From contig NZ_QLMG01000005.1 of assembly GCF_003259905.1 (NCBI RefSeq), positions 80,607 to 144,606 of the forward strand: DNA of 64,000 nt, read 5' to 3'. The translations under genes were made by a program, and so were the position numbers. Of the stretch, positions 56,160-63,643 are shown one piece after another. Numbering within the stretch: the first letter of the stretch is position 1; every line of letters starts with the position of its first letter. The notes under the pieces are model-generated. The model saw nothing but the letters and a program-made list of their open reading frames with translations. It had not been told where the DNA came from and did no database searches. Origin of the DNA: Salipiger aestuarii. GTDB taxonomy: Bacteria; Pseudomonadota; Alphaproteobacteria; Rhodobacterales; Rhodobacteraceae.

Positions 56160-56482
56160 GAAAGGTCTCCGGGTGATGGGAATGAACGCGGTGCCGACCT
56201 GCGCCCAATGGATGACCGCAATGTTGCGGTCTGGTGAATTTTTCTTTCGCCGTTGGTGACGATTTTATGACTGTGGAAAACATTCGGATGTCTTTTCAGT
56301 CGCTTGCGCCGCAGGTCAGGGCGACGCGCGTTTTCGACCTGTGCGCAGCACCATGCGGTGGCAAGGCGCAAGCCGTTCGGATCGGGGGCGATGTCGCGGA
56401 AACGTCATGGCATTGTCACCGGCCTGTATCGGCGCCTTTTTACGTCGGAAGTCATTCGAATGACTTCAGGTAGCGTGGGCGG
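56160..56482. promoter_or_regulatory. Divergent control region between the ABC operon and phnF
   Basis: 323 non-coding bases, AT-richer than the surroundings, between two divergent start codons. It contains two CATTCGNATG sequences; see the operator entry. No intrinsic terminator. Confidence 0.7.
56448..56467. promoter_or_regulatory. 20-bp perfect palindrome, candidate PhnF-like operator
   Basis: GAAGTCATTC followed by its exact inverse, 15 bases before the phnF start codon, so likely an autoregulatory site for the GntR-type protein. A related sequence with the same CATTCGNATG core lies at 56281-56290, about 120 bases upstream of the binding-protein gene. Confidence 0.6.
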
Positions 56483-57196
56483 ATGACGGAATACCGGAAC
56501 TGGGAAGCGGTGCGCGACTGGATCGTGCAGGGCATCGCGACGCGCGATCTGCGCGAGGGCGACCGGGTGCCCCCCGAACAGCACATCGCGGCAATCTGCG
56601 GTGTCGGGCGCCATTCTGTGCGCCGTGCCACCGCCGCGCTCGCGGTCGAGGGCGTCCTGAGCATCGAGCAGGGGCGGGGCACGTTCGTGCGGATACGCCC
56701 CGCGCTGCTTTACCGGATCGGGCGGCACACGCGCTTCCGCGAGAACCTGCGGCGGGCAGGGGTCGCGCCGGGCAGCGAGGCTTTGGGGGTCGATCTGATC
56801 GCTGCGGACGCCGACATTGCGCGAGCGTTGGCGGTGCCCGAGGGCGCGCCGGTCCATCGCATCCTGCGCCGGGGGCTGGCCGACGGCATCCCGATCAGCC
56901 TGACGCGAAGCTATCATTGCGCGGACCGGTTCCCGGATCTGGGGGCGCGGCGCACCTTGGGCGACAGCGTCTCCGAAATATACCGCAGCCACGGAATCAC
57001 CGACTATCACCGCCGCGAGACCGAGCTTTTCGCGCGCCTGCCCACCCGGCCCGAGGCACGGCTTCTGGATCAGCGCCCGGAACAGCCCGTCATGGTGGTT
57101 AGCAAGACGGATGCTGCGCCGGACGGCCTGGTGCTGGGCTTTGGCGAGGCCCTGTGGGGCGCCGGTCGCGTCCGTTTCCTGCTGGAGGATCAGTGA
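56483..57196 (+). CDS. phnF: PhnF-like GntR/HutC-family transcriptional regulator
   Basis: 237 residues. N-terminal winged helix (about 5-70): RDLREGDRVPPEQHIAAICG and GRHSVRRATAALAVEGVLS, ending GRGTFVR. The rest is a UTRA effector domain (RFRENLRRAGVAPGSE to the end). Position directly ahead of phnG with a TGATG overlap is that of phnF in C-P lyase operons. Ligand unknown. It probably binds the adjacent palindrome and represses both arms. Confidence 0.85.
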   Translation: MTEYRNWEAVRDWIVQGIATRDLREGDRVPPEQHIAAICGVGRHSVRRATAALAVEGVLSIEQGRGTFVRIRPALLYRIGRHTRFRENLRRAGVAPGSEALGVDLIAADADIARALAVPEGAPVHRILRRGLADGIPISLTRSYHCADRFPDLGARRTLGDSVSEIYRSHGITDYHRRETELFARLPTRPEARLLDQRPEQPVMVVSKTDAAPDGLVLGFGEALWGAGRVRFLLEDQ

Positions 57197-57648
57197 TGCG
57201 CGAGACGATTGCCGCCGGGGTGGAACGCGGGTCGGACATCCCCGGAGATTCCGGGATGCTGTCAGGTCTGGCCCGCGCCGCGCCAGAGGTGCGCAAGGCG
57301 GCGGCGCTTTCGCCCGATCTGGGCGCGGTGGGGGTGATCCGATCGCGCACTGGCCTGGGGATGCTGCCAATGCGTGACACGGTTCAGGGCGGAGATTTTG
57401 ATCTGGGCGACGTGCTGGTGGCCGGGGCGCATGTCCGCGCTGCCGGGGGCGATGGCTACGGCATGACTGTCGGACGCGATCTGGAACGCGCGATGCCGAT
57501 GGCACTGCCGGATGCCGCCGGGTTGGCCGATGTCGCGCGCGGCCGGGTGACCGCGTTTGCGGCGCGCAGGGCTGCGGCACAGACGCAGACGGATTCCGAT
57601 ACCCTGAGCCGCATCAACCCGACCAGGGTCGAGGCACAGACGTTGTGA
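57196..57648 (+). CDS. phnG: PhnG-like protein
   Basis: 150 residues, normal PhnG length. LSGLARAAPEVRKAA, then the conserved block FDLGDVLVAGAHVRAAGGDGYGMTVGRDLERAM corresponds to the FNLGEMTVTRCxVRL...GHxYVLGRD motif of PhnG. In C-P lyase PhnG is part of the PhnGHIJ core that builds and breaks ribose-1-phosphonates. Here phnH, phnI and phnJ do not follow. The C-terminus is diverged (NPTRVEAQTL). The start overlaps the phnF stop. Confidence 0.7.
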   Translation: MRETIAAGVERGSDIPGDSGMLSGLARAAPEVRKAAALSPDLGAVGVIRSRTGLGMLPMRDTVQGGDFDLGDVLVAGAHVRAAGGDGYGMTVGRDLERAMPMALPDAAGLADVARGRVTAFAARRAAAQTQTDSDTLSRINPTRVEAQTL

Positions 57649-57654
57649 TGCTGG

Positions 57655-57810
57655 ACACCCCGAACCCAGATGCGGATGACCCCCAGATCGTGGCTGACGA
57701 TCACCATGGTGATGTGGCGCGCTCGGGCCGGCGAGACCGGTCTTGCCGACCAGACCTTTCAGGGCCCGCAGCCCGCCTACAGCCAGTCGTTCGTTCATGC
57801 CAAATTCAGA
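57655..57810 (-). pseudogene. Antisense remnant resembling a PhnK-like ABC ATPase H-loop region
   Basis: On the strand opposite to the phn genes, one frame reads RALKGLVGKTGLA and, after about 25 bases and a frame change, another reads MVIVSHDLGVIRIW. These two pieces follow the order seen before and at the H-loop of PhnK/Dpp-type ATPases. No start, Walker motifs or C-terminus accompany them. It may be an inverted fragment of phnK; chance similarity is not excluded. Confidence 0.4.
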
Positions 57811-57820
57811 GGGGGCCGTC

Positions 57821-58333
57821 ATGCCGTTACTGACCGTCGAACGGCTGATCGTCGAAGGGCTGGCCAAGACCTTTCATCTGCGCCGGTCCGACATCGGCCT
57901 CGTCACCCAGTTCCCGACCGCCCGCCCGCGCGTCGCCGCCGAGGACATCGCCGCCGCCCCCCAGCGCTTCGCCCCCCTGCGTGTCGCCGGCGCAAGCGCT
58001 GACCGGGCGATAGGCGAGGCGCGGCACCGGCTGGCTGCCTGTGGCCTGCGCGAGGCGCTTTGGCGCGCCGTTCCCGGCACCTTTTCGGGGGCCGAGAAAC
58101 AAAGGGTCGATCTGGCCCGCGCGCTGATCCGCCCGCCACGGCTGTTGCTGCCGGACGCGCCGACCGCGACGCTGGATGCCCAGGCCCGTGCCGCGCCGGC
58201 GCAGCGGCCGGCCGCCTTGAAAACCCGGGGCGTCGCGACGATCGGCGTGTCCCACCGCCCCGGTGACGTGACGCGCCTGATCAACCGTACCATAGACCTG
58301 ACCCCAAGCGAGGTGGCCCATGTGGCTGAGTGA
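57821..58333 (+). pseudogene. phnL: PhnL-like ATPase lacking the Walker A region (in-frame internal deletion)
   Basis: 170 residues against about 230 in PhnL. The N-terminus GLAKTFHL is joined directly to RRSDIGLVTQF, so about 60 residues including the P-loop are gone without loss of frame. The signature FSGAEKQRVDLARAL is near normal, but Walker B reads LLLPDAPTATLD, with Ala for the catalytic Glu. The protein cannot be a normal ATPase; it may be a pseudogene or a structural remnant. GAGGGGG precedes the ATG at 57821; the end overlaps phnM by 14 bases. Confidence 0.75.
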
Positions 58334-59501
58334 TTTCCGCATCGTCCTGAATGACCGCATTCTGCCGCGCGGCGCGCTGCTGGTCGAAAACGGCGTTGTC
58401 GCCGAGATCTGTGAAACCCCCGTGCCAGGCGCGGATCTGAGCGGCGACGGCCTGCTGCTGATGCCCGGTTTCATCGACATGCACGGCGACATGATCGAGC
58501 GTGAGGTCGAACCGCGCCCGAATGTCCGCATGCCGATGGAACTGGGCCTGCGCGATCTGGACCGCAGGCTCAAGGTGGCGGGCGTGACCACGGGCTACGC
58601 CGCCGTCAGTTTCAACCCCAAATCCGCTTATGGCCACCTGCGCAGCTATGACCATTCCCAATCCATGCTGCGCGCGCTCAGGACCATGCGGGGGGTGTTG
58701 CAGGTCGATCACCGGGTTCACGCCCGGTTCGAGATCGGCCACCCAGAGGCGCTGGGCGTGGTCGAGGACCTGATCGCCGAAGGCACGGTGGATCTGGTGT
58801 CACTGACCGATCACACTCCGGGGCAGGGCCAGTACCGCGATCTTGAGCGTCTGACCCGGCGCACGCAGGCCGAACAGGGGCTCAGCCGCGCAGACGCGGA
58901 ACTGGCGGTGCGGGACCGCATCGCGGCAAAACAGCGCCACGCTGGGGATGCGGCCGCGACGTTGCGCGCGATTTCCGCGGTCTGTGCGACGCATGGCATC
59001 GCGCTGGCCAGCCACGACGACGACACGCCGGAAAAGGTCGCGCTGATGCGGGGTCTGGGGGCCACCGTCAGCGAATTCCCGGTGACTCTTGCCGCCGCCC
59101 GTGCGGCCCGCGAACAGGGCCTGATGACCGTGATGGGGGCGCCGAATGCGCTGCGCGGCCTCAGCTATTCGGGCAACCTGTCAGCCCGAGAGGCGCATGC
59201 GCTGGGCCTGCTGGACATCCTTGCCGCGGATTATCATCCCTCGGCGATCCTGCCGGCGCTGCTGATCCTCGGGCGGGACGACCCCGAGGGGCTGGCCGGG
59301 GCCGTGCGTCTGGCGACCGCCAACCCTGCGCGCGCCCTTGGTCTGCGGGACCGGGGCGAAATCGCCCCTGGCCTGCGCGCCGATCTGGTGATCGCAGATG
59401 ACGATGGCATCGGGCATGTGCATGCGGCGATGCGCGCCGGTCAAATCATCTATTCCAACGGCAGCCGGTCGCTGCCCGGTCCGCGAAAGGCACCAGCATG
59501 A
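58320..59501 (+). CDS. phnM: PhnM-type ribosyl-triphosphate diphosphatase (amidohydrolase superfamily)
   Basis: 393 residues. In the C-P lyase pathway PhnM removes pyrophosphate from alpha-D-ribose 1-methylphosphonate 5-triphosphate. Metal-site motifs: PGFIDMHGDMIEREVEPRP near residue 50, SLTDHTPGQGQYRD near 160, LASHDDDTPEK near 223, and the terminal APGLRADLVIADDD. All look intact. GAGGTGG inside the phnL end serves as ribosome site. It overlaps the next gene by 4 bases. Confidence 0.88.
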   Translation: MWLSDFRIVLNDRILPRGALLVENGVVAEICETPVPGADLSGDGLLLMPGFIDMHGDMIEREVEPRPNVRMPMELGLRDLDRRLKVAGVTTGYAAVSFNPKSAYGHLRSYDHSQSMLRALRTMRGVLQVDHRVHARFEIGHPEALGVVEDLIAEGTVDLVSLTDHTPGQGQYRDLERLTRRTQAEQGLSRADAELAVRDRIAAKQRHAGDAAATLRAISAVCATHGIALASHDDDTPEKVALMRGLGATVSEFPVTLAAARAAREQGLMTVMGAPNALRGLSYSGNLSAREAHALGLLDILAADYHPSAILPALLILGRDDPEGLAGAVRLATANPARALGLRDRGEIAPGLRADLVIADDDGIGHVHAAMRAGQIIYSNGSRSLPGPRKAPA

Positions 59502-60325
59502 CGACGATGACCCTTCCCGTAATCGGCGCGGCCCTGCCGGTCGACGCGCTGCCCGAATACCGCGACTGGCTCTTCGACAAGGACCGCGATCTGGAAGTCC
59601 AGAGCTTTCACGACCCCGAATTGCTGCGCGGCGATGGCTGGCGCGATGTCGCGGAACGGGCGCGCGACCTGCTTGCCGGATTCAACGGGCGGCTGGGCAT
59701 CCACGGCCCCTTTGTCGGCCTGTCGCTGAACGCGCCCGATCCGGACGTCCGGGCCATTGTCACCAGGCGACTGATGACGGGTCTGGACGCCTGCGGCGTA
59801 CTGGACGCGCGTCAGATGGTCGTTCATTCGCCGTACACAACCTGGGACCACCACAATCTGGACGGTCATCCGGGTGTACGCGACGACGTGATCGCGCAGG
59901 TCCACGCCACTCTGGCGTCGGTGGTCAGGCGGGCCGAGGATCAGGGCGTCACCCTCGTGATGGAGAATATCGAGGATGTGGACCCCGCCGAGCGGTTGCG
60001 GCTGGTCGACAGCTTTGGCTCCGACGCGCTGAAGCTGTCCATCGACACCGGCCATGCCCACTACGCCCACGGCATCACGCGGGCCGGACCGGTCGATCAC
60101 TTTGTCCGCGCGGCCGGGGCCGGCCTTGCGCATGTCCACCTTCAGGATGCCGATGGCTATGCCGACCGTCACTGGGCCATCGGACGCGGCACGATCCGCT
60201 GGCATGAAGTGTTTCGGGCGCTGGCGGACTTGCCGCAGCGCCCGCATCTGGTTCTGGAACTGCGCGACGTGGCCGATGTCCGCCCGTCGATGCGCTGGCT
60301 GGAGGCACACGGCCTGGGGCAGTAA
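59498..60325 (+). CDS. Sugar phosphate isomerase/epimerase-like TIM-barrel protein (second)
   Basis: 275 residues, xylose-isomerase-like fold, different from the protein at 49837-50760. Candidate metal ligands: Glu in LVMENIEDVD near 150, Asp/His in SIDTGHAHYAHG near 182, His in HVHLQDADGYAD near 213 and Glu in LVLELRD near 252. Translationally coupled to phnM. It probably processes a sugar or sugar phosphate from the same substrate; not otherwise recognised. Confidence 0.78.
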   Translation: MTTMTLPVIGAALPVDALPEYRDWLFDKDRDLEVQSFHDPELLRGDGWRDVAERARDLLAGFNGRLGIHGPFVGLSLNAPDPDVRAIVTRRLMTGLDACGVLDARQMVVHSPYTTWDHHNLDGHPGVRDDVIAQVHATLASVVRRAEDQGVTLVMENIEDVDPAERLRLVDSFGSDALKLSIDTGHAHYAHGITRAGPVDHFVRAAGAGLAHVHLQDADGYADRHWAIGRGTIRWHEVFRALADLPQRPHLVLELRDVADVRPSMRWLEAHGLGQ

Positions 60326-60443
60326 CCACCGTGCAGGGCTATGGCCAGCCGTCGGACCGGCCACGGGACAAGCGTCTTCTCCGGCCAAGATGGATCGGGG
60401 CCTGGAAGGCCGCGTTCCCGGCGCGCGCTGGCCTCCGCGGGCT

Positions 60444-61220
60444 TCAGGCCCGGCGCTGCGTCCATTTGGCCGTGGTCTCCCAGTTCAGCACCGCCGGCCC
60501 TCGGGCATGCCGGTCATAGAGCGCCGCCAGATCGGTCATCACCTGCCCCAGACCGACCCGGCGCACGACCGCCGCGAGGGTCGATCGCATCAGGTAGAGG
60601 TCGATCAGACCACGGCATTCCAGTTCTTGCGTCCAGCGATAGGTTCGCGACCTGGCGGCATGAAAGCCGTCCTGGGCCGCCAGGTCGCGAACCGACGGCT
60701 CCTTGGTCTTTTCCCGGCGGGCATAGTCGTAGATGGTGACGGAGTGCTCGGCGATATAACCGTCAAAGGCGGCGATCAAAGGCGTGGCCTCGCGCCGGTT
60801 GCGCACCAGCGCCAGCACACCACCGGGGGCCAGAACCCGCCGGGCCTCGGCGAAAAAGCGGGTGCGGTCGAACCAGTGAAAGGCGGTGCAGGCGACGATC
60901 AGCCCGGCGCTGGCACCGGGCAGCGGCACGGCTTCGGCGCAGGCGTCGATCACCTGCACGCCGGTCTGGGTGGCAAAACGGCGCGACAGCACGCGCCGCA
61001 TGTCGCGGCCCGGCTCCGCCGCGAACACCAGCCAGTCGTCGGGCAGGGCGCGGCGCAGCGCCGTTGTCGAATTTCCCGGCCCCGCCCCCAGATCCAGCGC
61101 GATGCGGGCGGGTGTGGCGCAGGCCGCGACCAGAGTGTCAAAGGCCGCATCCGGATAGCCCGGGCGATAGAGGTTGTAGGCCTCGGCCAATCCCTCGAAA
61201 CGCTCGGACGTCTCGCGCAT
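60444..61220 (-). CDS. Class I SAM-dependent methyltransferase
   Basis: 258 residues from the ATG at 61220 (MRETSERFEGLAEAYNLYRPG). SAM-binding motif I is ALDLGAGPGNST near residue 40; motif II region ACTAFHWFDRTRF and VLAPGGVLALV follow. Relatives are poorly characterised small-molecule methyltransferases. It starts 2 bases after the stop of the second phnM-like gene, so the two are co-transcribed. Convergent with the right arm of the phn cluster. Confidence 0.85.
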   Translation of the reverse strand: MRETSERFEGLAEAYNLYRPGYPDAAFDTLVAACATPARIALDLGAGPGNSTTALRRALPDDWLVFAAEPGRDMRRVLSRRFATQTGVQVIDACAEAVPLPGASAGLIVACTAFHWFDRTRFFAEARRVLAPGGVLALVRNRREATPLIAAFDGYIAEHSVTIYDYARREKTKEPSVRDLAAQDGFHAARSRTYRWTQELECRGLIDLYLMRSTLAAVVRRVGLGQVMTDLAALYDRHARGPAVLNWETTAKWTQRRA

Positions 61221-61222
61221 GG

Positions 61223-62437
61223 CTACAGCCCGAAATCCCGTGCGGCAAAGGCGGTGCGCCCGTTGCCGAGCGTCAGGACCGGGGCGGGGGCACGCCCCTC
61301 GGGCCAGTCCAGCAGCACCAGATCGGCGCGTTTGCCCGCCGCGATCTGCCCCCGGTCCGGCAATCCGCAGGCCCGCGCGGGATTGCCCGACACCAGCGGC
61401 CAGAGCCGGTGCAGCGGCGCCACCCCGTCGGCGTGCAGCCGCGCGACCGCCGCCAGCATCGCTGGATAGAAATAGTCCGAGGCAAGGATGTCGCACAGCC
61501 CGCGCGCCACCATGTCGCCGGCGTCCGGACTGCCGATATGGCTGCCGCCGCGCACCACGTTCGGCGCACCGAAAACGATCCAGTCACCGGCATCGCGCGC
61601 GCCCTGTGCAACCTCTGTGTTCATCGGAAATTCGGCGATCCGCGCGCCCTGGTCGCGGTAATAGGCGCGGGTGCGCGGCTGGCTGTCGTCATGGCTCAGC
61701 ATCGGGGCTGACCGGGCACGGCCATGCGCCGCAACCTCTGCGATCACGGCTTCGACCTGCGGGCGCCGTTCCCAGATGCCCGCGATCCTGTCGACAAACG
61801 CGTCCGTGCCGAGGCCGGAGCGTTTGGCGCGGCTTGCCATCTTCCGGGCAAAGGCGGCCCCGGCCAGATCGGCGACCGGATAGTCGGGATCCAGATCAAA
61901 GGGCCGGCCCTGCAGCGGCACCATGGGGTCAAGCACCGCCATCGAGGTGTGGTCGTTGAACGCCAGCGCCGGGGTCAGCGGTGCCGCGAGCGCGCGCTCG
62001 ATCAGGGGCCGGGCCTCGAAGCAGAACGTCTCCCACCGCAGTTGCAGGCGGCTTTCGACCGAAAGCCGCCCCGCCATGCCCCCCAGCAGATCCATGATCC
62101 GGCCGGCTGTTTCGACCGACCGCAAGCCCGGTTCCCAGCTGAGCGTAAGGGCGTGATAGGCGGTGGCGATGCCATTGCCGGCCAACTGACGGTCGGTTTC
62201 CAGCAGGGCGGTATCCAGCGGAAACAAGACGCCCGGGCGTGGCATCATCTGCCGTTCGAACCCATCGCCGTGAATGTCCACCAGCGCGGGCGCAAGCGTC
62301 AGCCCGCCCGCGTCGATACCGCGCGCGCCGTCGTCCGGGACATCCAGCCCGGTGATGCGACCGTCCTCGACCCTGACGGACACGCGGGCGACCCCGTCGG
62401 GCAGCAGCACATCCGCGCCCTTGATCACAAATGCCAT
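61223..62437 (-). CDS. Second PhnM-like amidohydrolase
   Basis: 404 residues, clearly diverged from the phnM at 58320. Motifs: VDIHGDGFERQMMPRPGV near residue 54, FNDHTSMAV near 165, MLSHDDSQPRTR near 248, AGKRADLVLLD near the end. Metal residues are present, so it is probably active on a phosphonate or related organophosphorus intermediate. GGAGAGG precedes the ATG. It lies downstream of a truncated phnE, as in phosphonate-transport operons. Confidence 0.82.
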   Translation of the reverse strand: MAFVIKGADVLLPDGVARVSVRVEDGRITGLDVPDDGARGIDAGGLTLAPALVDIHGDGFERQMMPRPGVLFPLDTALLETDRQLAGNGIATAYHALTLSWEPGLRSVETAGRIMDLLGGMAGRLSVESRLQLRWETFCFEARPLIERALAAPLTPALAFNDHTSMAVLDPMVPLQGRPFDLDPDYPVADLAGAAFARKMASRAKRSGLGTDAFVDRIAGIWERRPQVEAVIAEVAAHGRARSAPMLSHDDSQPRTRAYYRDQGARIAEFPMNTEVAQGARDAGDWIVFGAPNVVRGGSHIGSPDAGDMVARGLCDILASDYFYPAMLAAVARLHADGVAPLHRLWPLVSGNPARACGLPDRGQIAAGKRADLVLLDWPEGRAPAPVLTLGNGRTAFAARDFGL

Positions 62438-62453
62438 CCAAGCCTCTCCATCG

Positions 62454-62618
62454 TCAGATGCGGATGCGGGTGCGGGTGCCCGCGCCCGGATCCTGAATGC
62501 GCGCGCCGGGGCCCGGCGTCGCGGTGCATGCGGTCACGCCGGGGGCGGGCCTCGGCCATTTCGCATCCTGCGCGACCCAACGGACGTTCCAGTGGTCATG
62601 CACGGTGTCCGTCTTCAT
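62454..62618 (-). CDS. Small ORF (54 aa) coupled to the phnE remnant
   Basis: Starts with an ATG overlapping the phnE stop (ATGA) and ends 16 bases before the second phnM-like gene. The product MKTDTVHDHWNVRWVAQDAK... turns Pro/Gly-rich and ends in alternating Arg/Thr/Ile. Not recognised. The overlap suggests real translation, but the composition of the second half is like non-coding DNA. Confidence 0.35.
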   Translation of the reverse strand: MKTDTVHDHWNVRWVAQDAKWPRPAPGVTACTATPGPGARIQDPGAGTRTRIRI

Positions 62619-62795
62619 CTGTCCGTCCCGATGACCTTGCGGCGCAGTACGGCGCCTAGCTGTTCCACGGCGATAACCACGACGGCAATCATCAGGATCA
62701 CCGTCATTGCGGTGGGATAATCGAACAGGTCGAACCCGACCTTGAGTTCGACCCCGATGCCGCCCGCGCCCACCAGTCCAAGGATGGTCGAGGAT
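62615..62795 (-). pseudogene. phnE: 3' fragment of phosphonate ABC transporter permease gene phnE
   Basis: About 60 residues: STILGLVGAGGIGVELKVGF, FDYPTAMTVILMIAVVVIAVE and QLGAVLRRKVIGTDR, the last transmembrane part of PhnE. Everything upstream, including the first five membrane segments, is missing; the frame stops matching near 62796, where hipA-like sequence begins. The break point marks an insertion or deletion. No phnC or phnD is in the window. Confidence 0.8.
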
Positions 62796-62796
62796 C

Positions 62797-63643
62797 TGTG
62801 AAACGATGGCGGATGAGCTCCGCGAGGTCTTCGTATGATGCGTAGCGTGCCATCATTTAATCAAGGCCGAGCATGGTCAACGCTGAGACCATCGCGCGGC
62901 GGGTCCAGCCTGCCGCGCTCTTTTCGCGGTCAAAGCGCTCGATAAGCAGGACATCTTTGCCAGCGGCATTGGTGAGCGATACTGGCGCTGCGTTCAGGCC
63001 GCAGGCTGCCGCCAGTTTCATGGCGATGAATTCAGCCTTCACGACGCTATGCGTGTCGGCGCTAGACGAGAACTTGGCAATGAATTTGTGCTCTTCACCA
63101 TCGATCAGCGCTCTGGGGCGCGCCCCGCCAATCGAGGTGCCATGGTTCAGCGCCTGGTCGAGTGCAGGGGTGAGCGGCGAGCCTTTTTCGATACGCTCGG
63201 CTGCCGCTAGCAATTCCTCGAAGGATGCTTCTGCAGCAAGGCGCGGCTCGTAGTCTTTCGACGAGGTCTGAAAATCGAGAGCGCCGATCCGGTCGGAGCC
63301 GGATTGAAGCAGATAGGTGAGTTCGCTGATGTCCGGCACGCTCGCCGCATCAGGTTTGGCGCCGGTCAGGCGGTTGATGATAACGCGCCGCCCCCAGGCA
63401 TCCGGCGAGCCGTCCCGAATGCAGCTTGGCATCGAAAGCCCTGGCTTCGGGGCAATTGTGCCGCGCTGAAGCGGGAGTTCTGGCTCATAGATTGGAATCG
63501 CGTCTTGGCGCTCCCGATAGCTGGCGCCATAGGTGAAGAGCAGGCGGTTACCATCCTGCGTGAGCCGTCCGGCCACAACCGGTTCGGTTTCTCCCGGCAA
63601 CCAAATCCAGACATAGGCTTCGCTCGCATCCGCCTTAGAAGAC
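62797..63643 (-). pseudogene. hipA: HipA-family toxin kinase remnant, truncated at both ends and with an internal stop
   Basis: Clear HipA sequence: AYVWIWLPGETEPVVAGRLT, PDAWGRRVIINRLTGA, SGSDRIGALDFQ, GTSIGGARPRALI, KDVLLIERFDRE and TRRAMVSALTMLGLD. The frame is then closed by TAA (62857-62859), but the following in-frame MMARYASYEDLAELIRHRFTDP continues the HipA match, so TAA replaced a sense codon, probably Glu. The kinase C-terminus is lost at the junction with phnE, and the start codon is lost to the IS element. The longest intact frame, from the internal ATG at 63600, has 247 residues and lacks the catalytic end. Confidence 0.85.

Noticed and set aside
57645..57833. ORF starting right at the phnG stop (TGATG), where phnH would be expected
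   Set aside because: Sequence after MLDTPNPDADD does not resemble PhnH or any Phn protein, and composition becomes random; more likely rearranged DNA.
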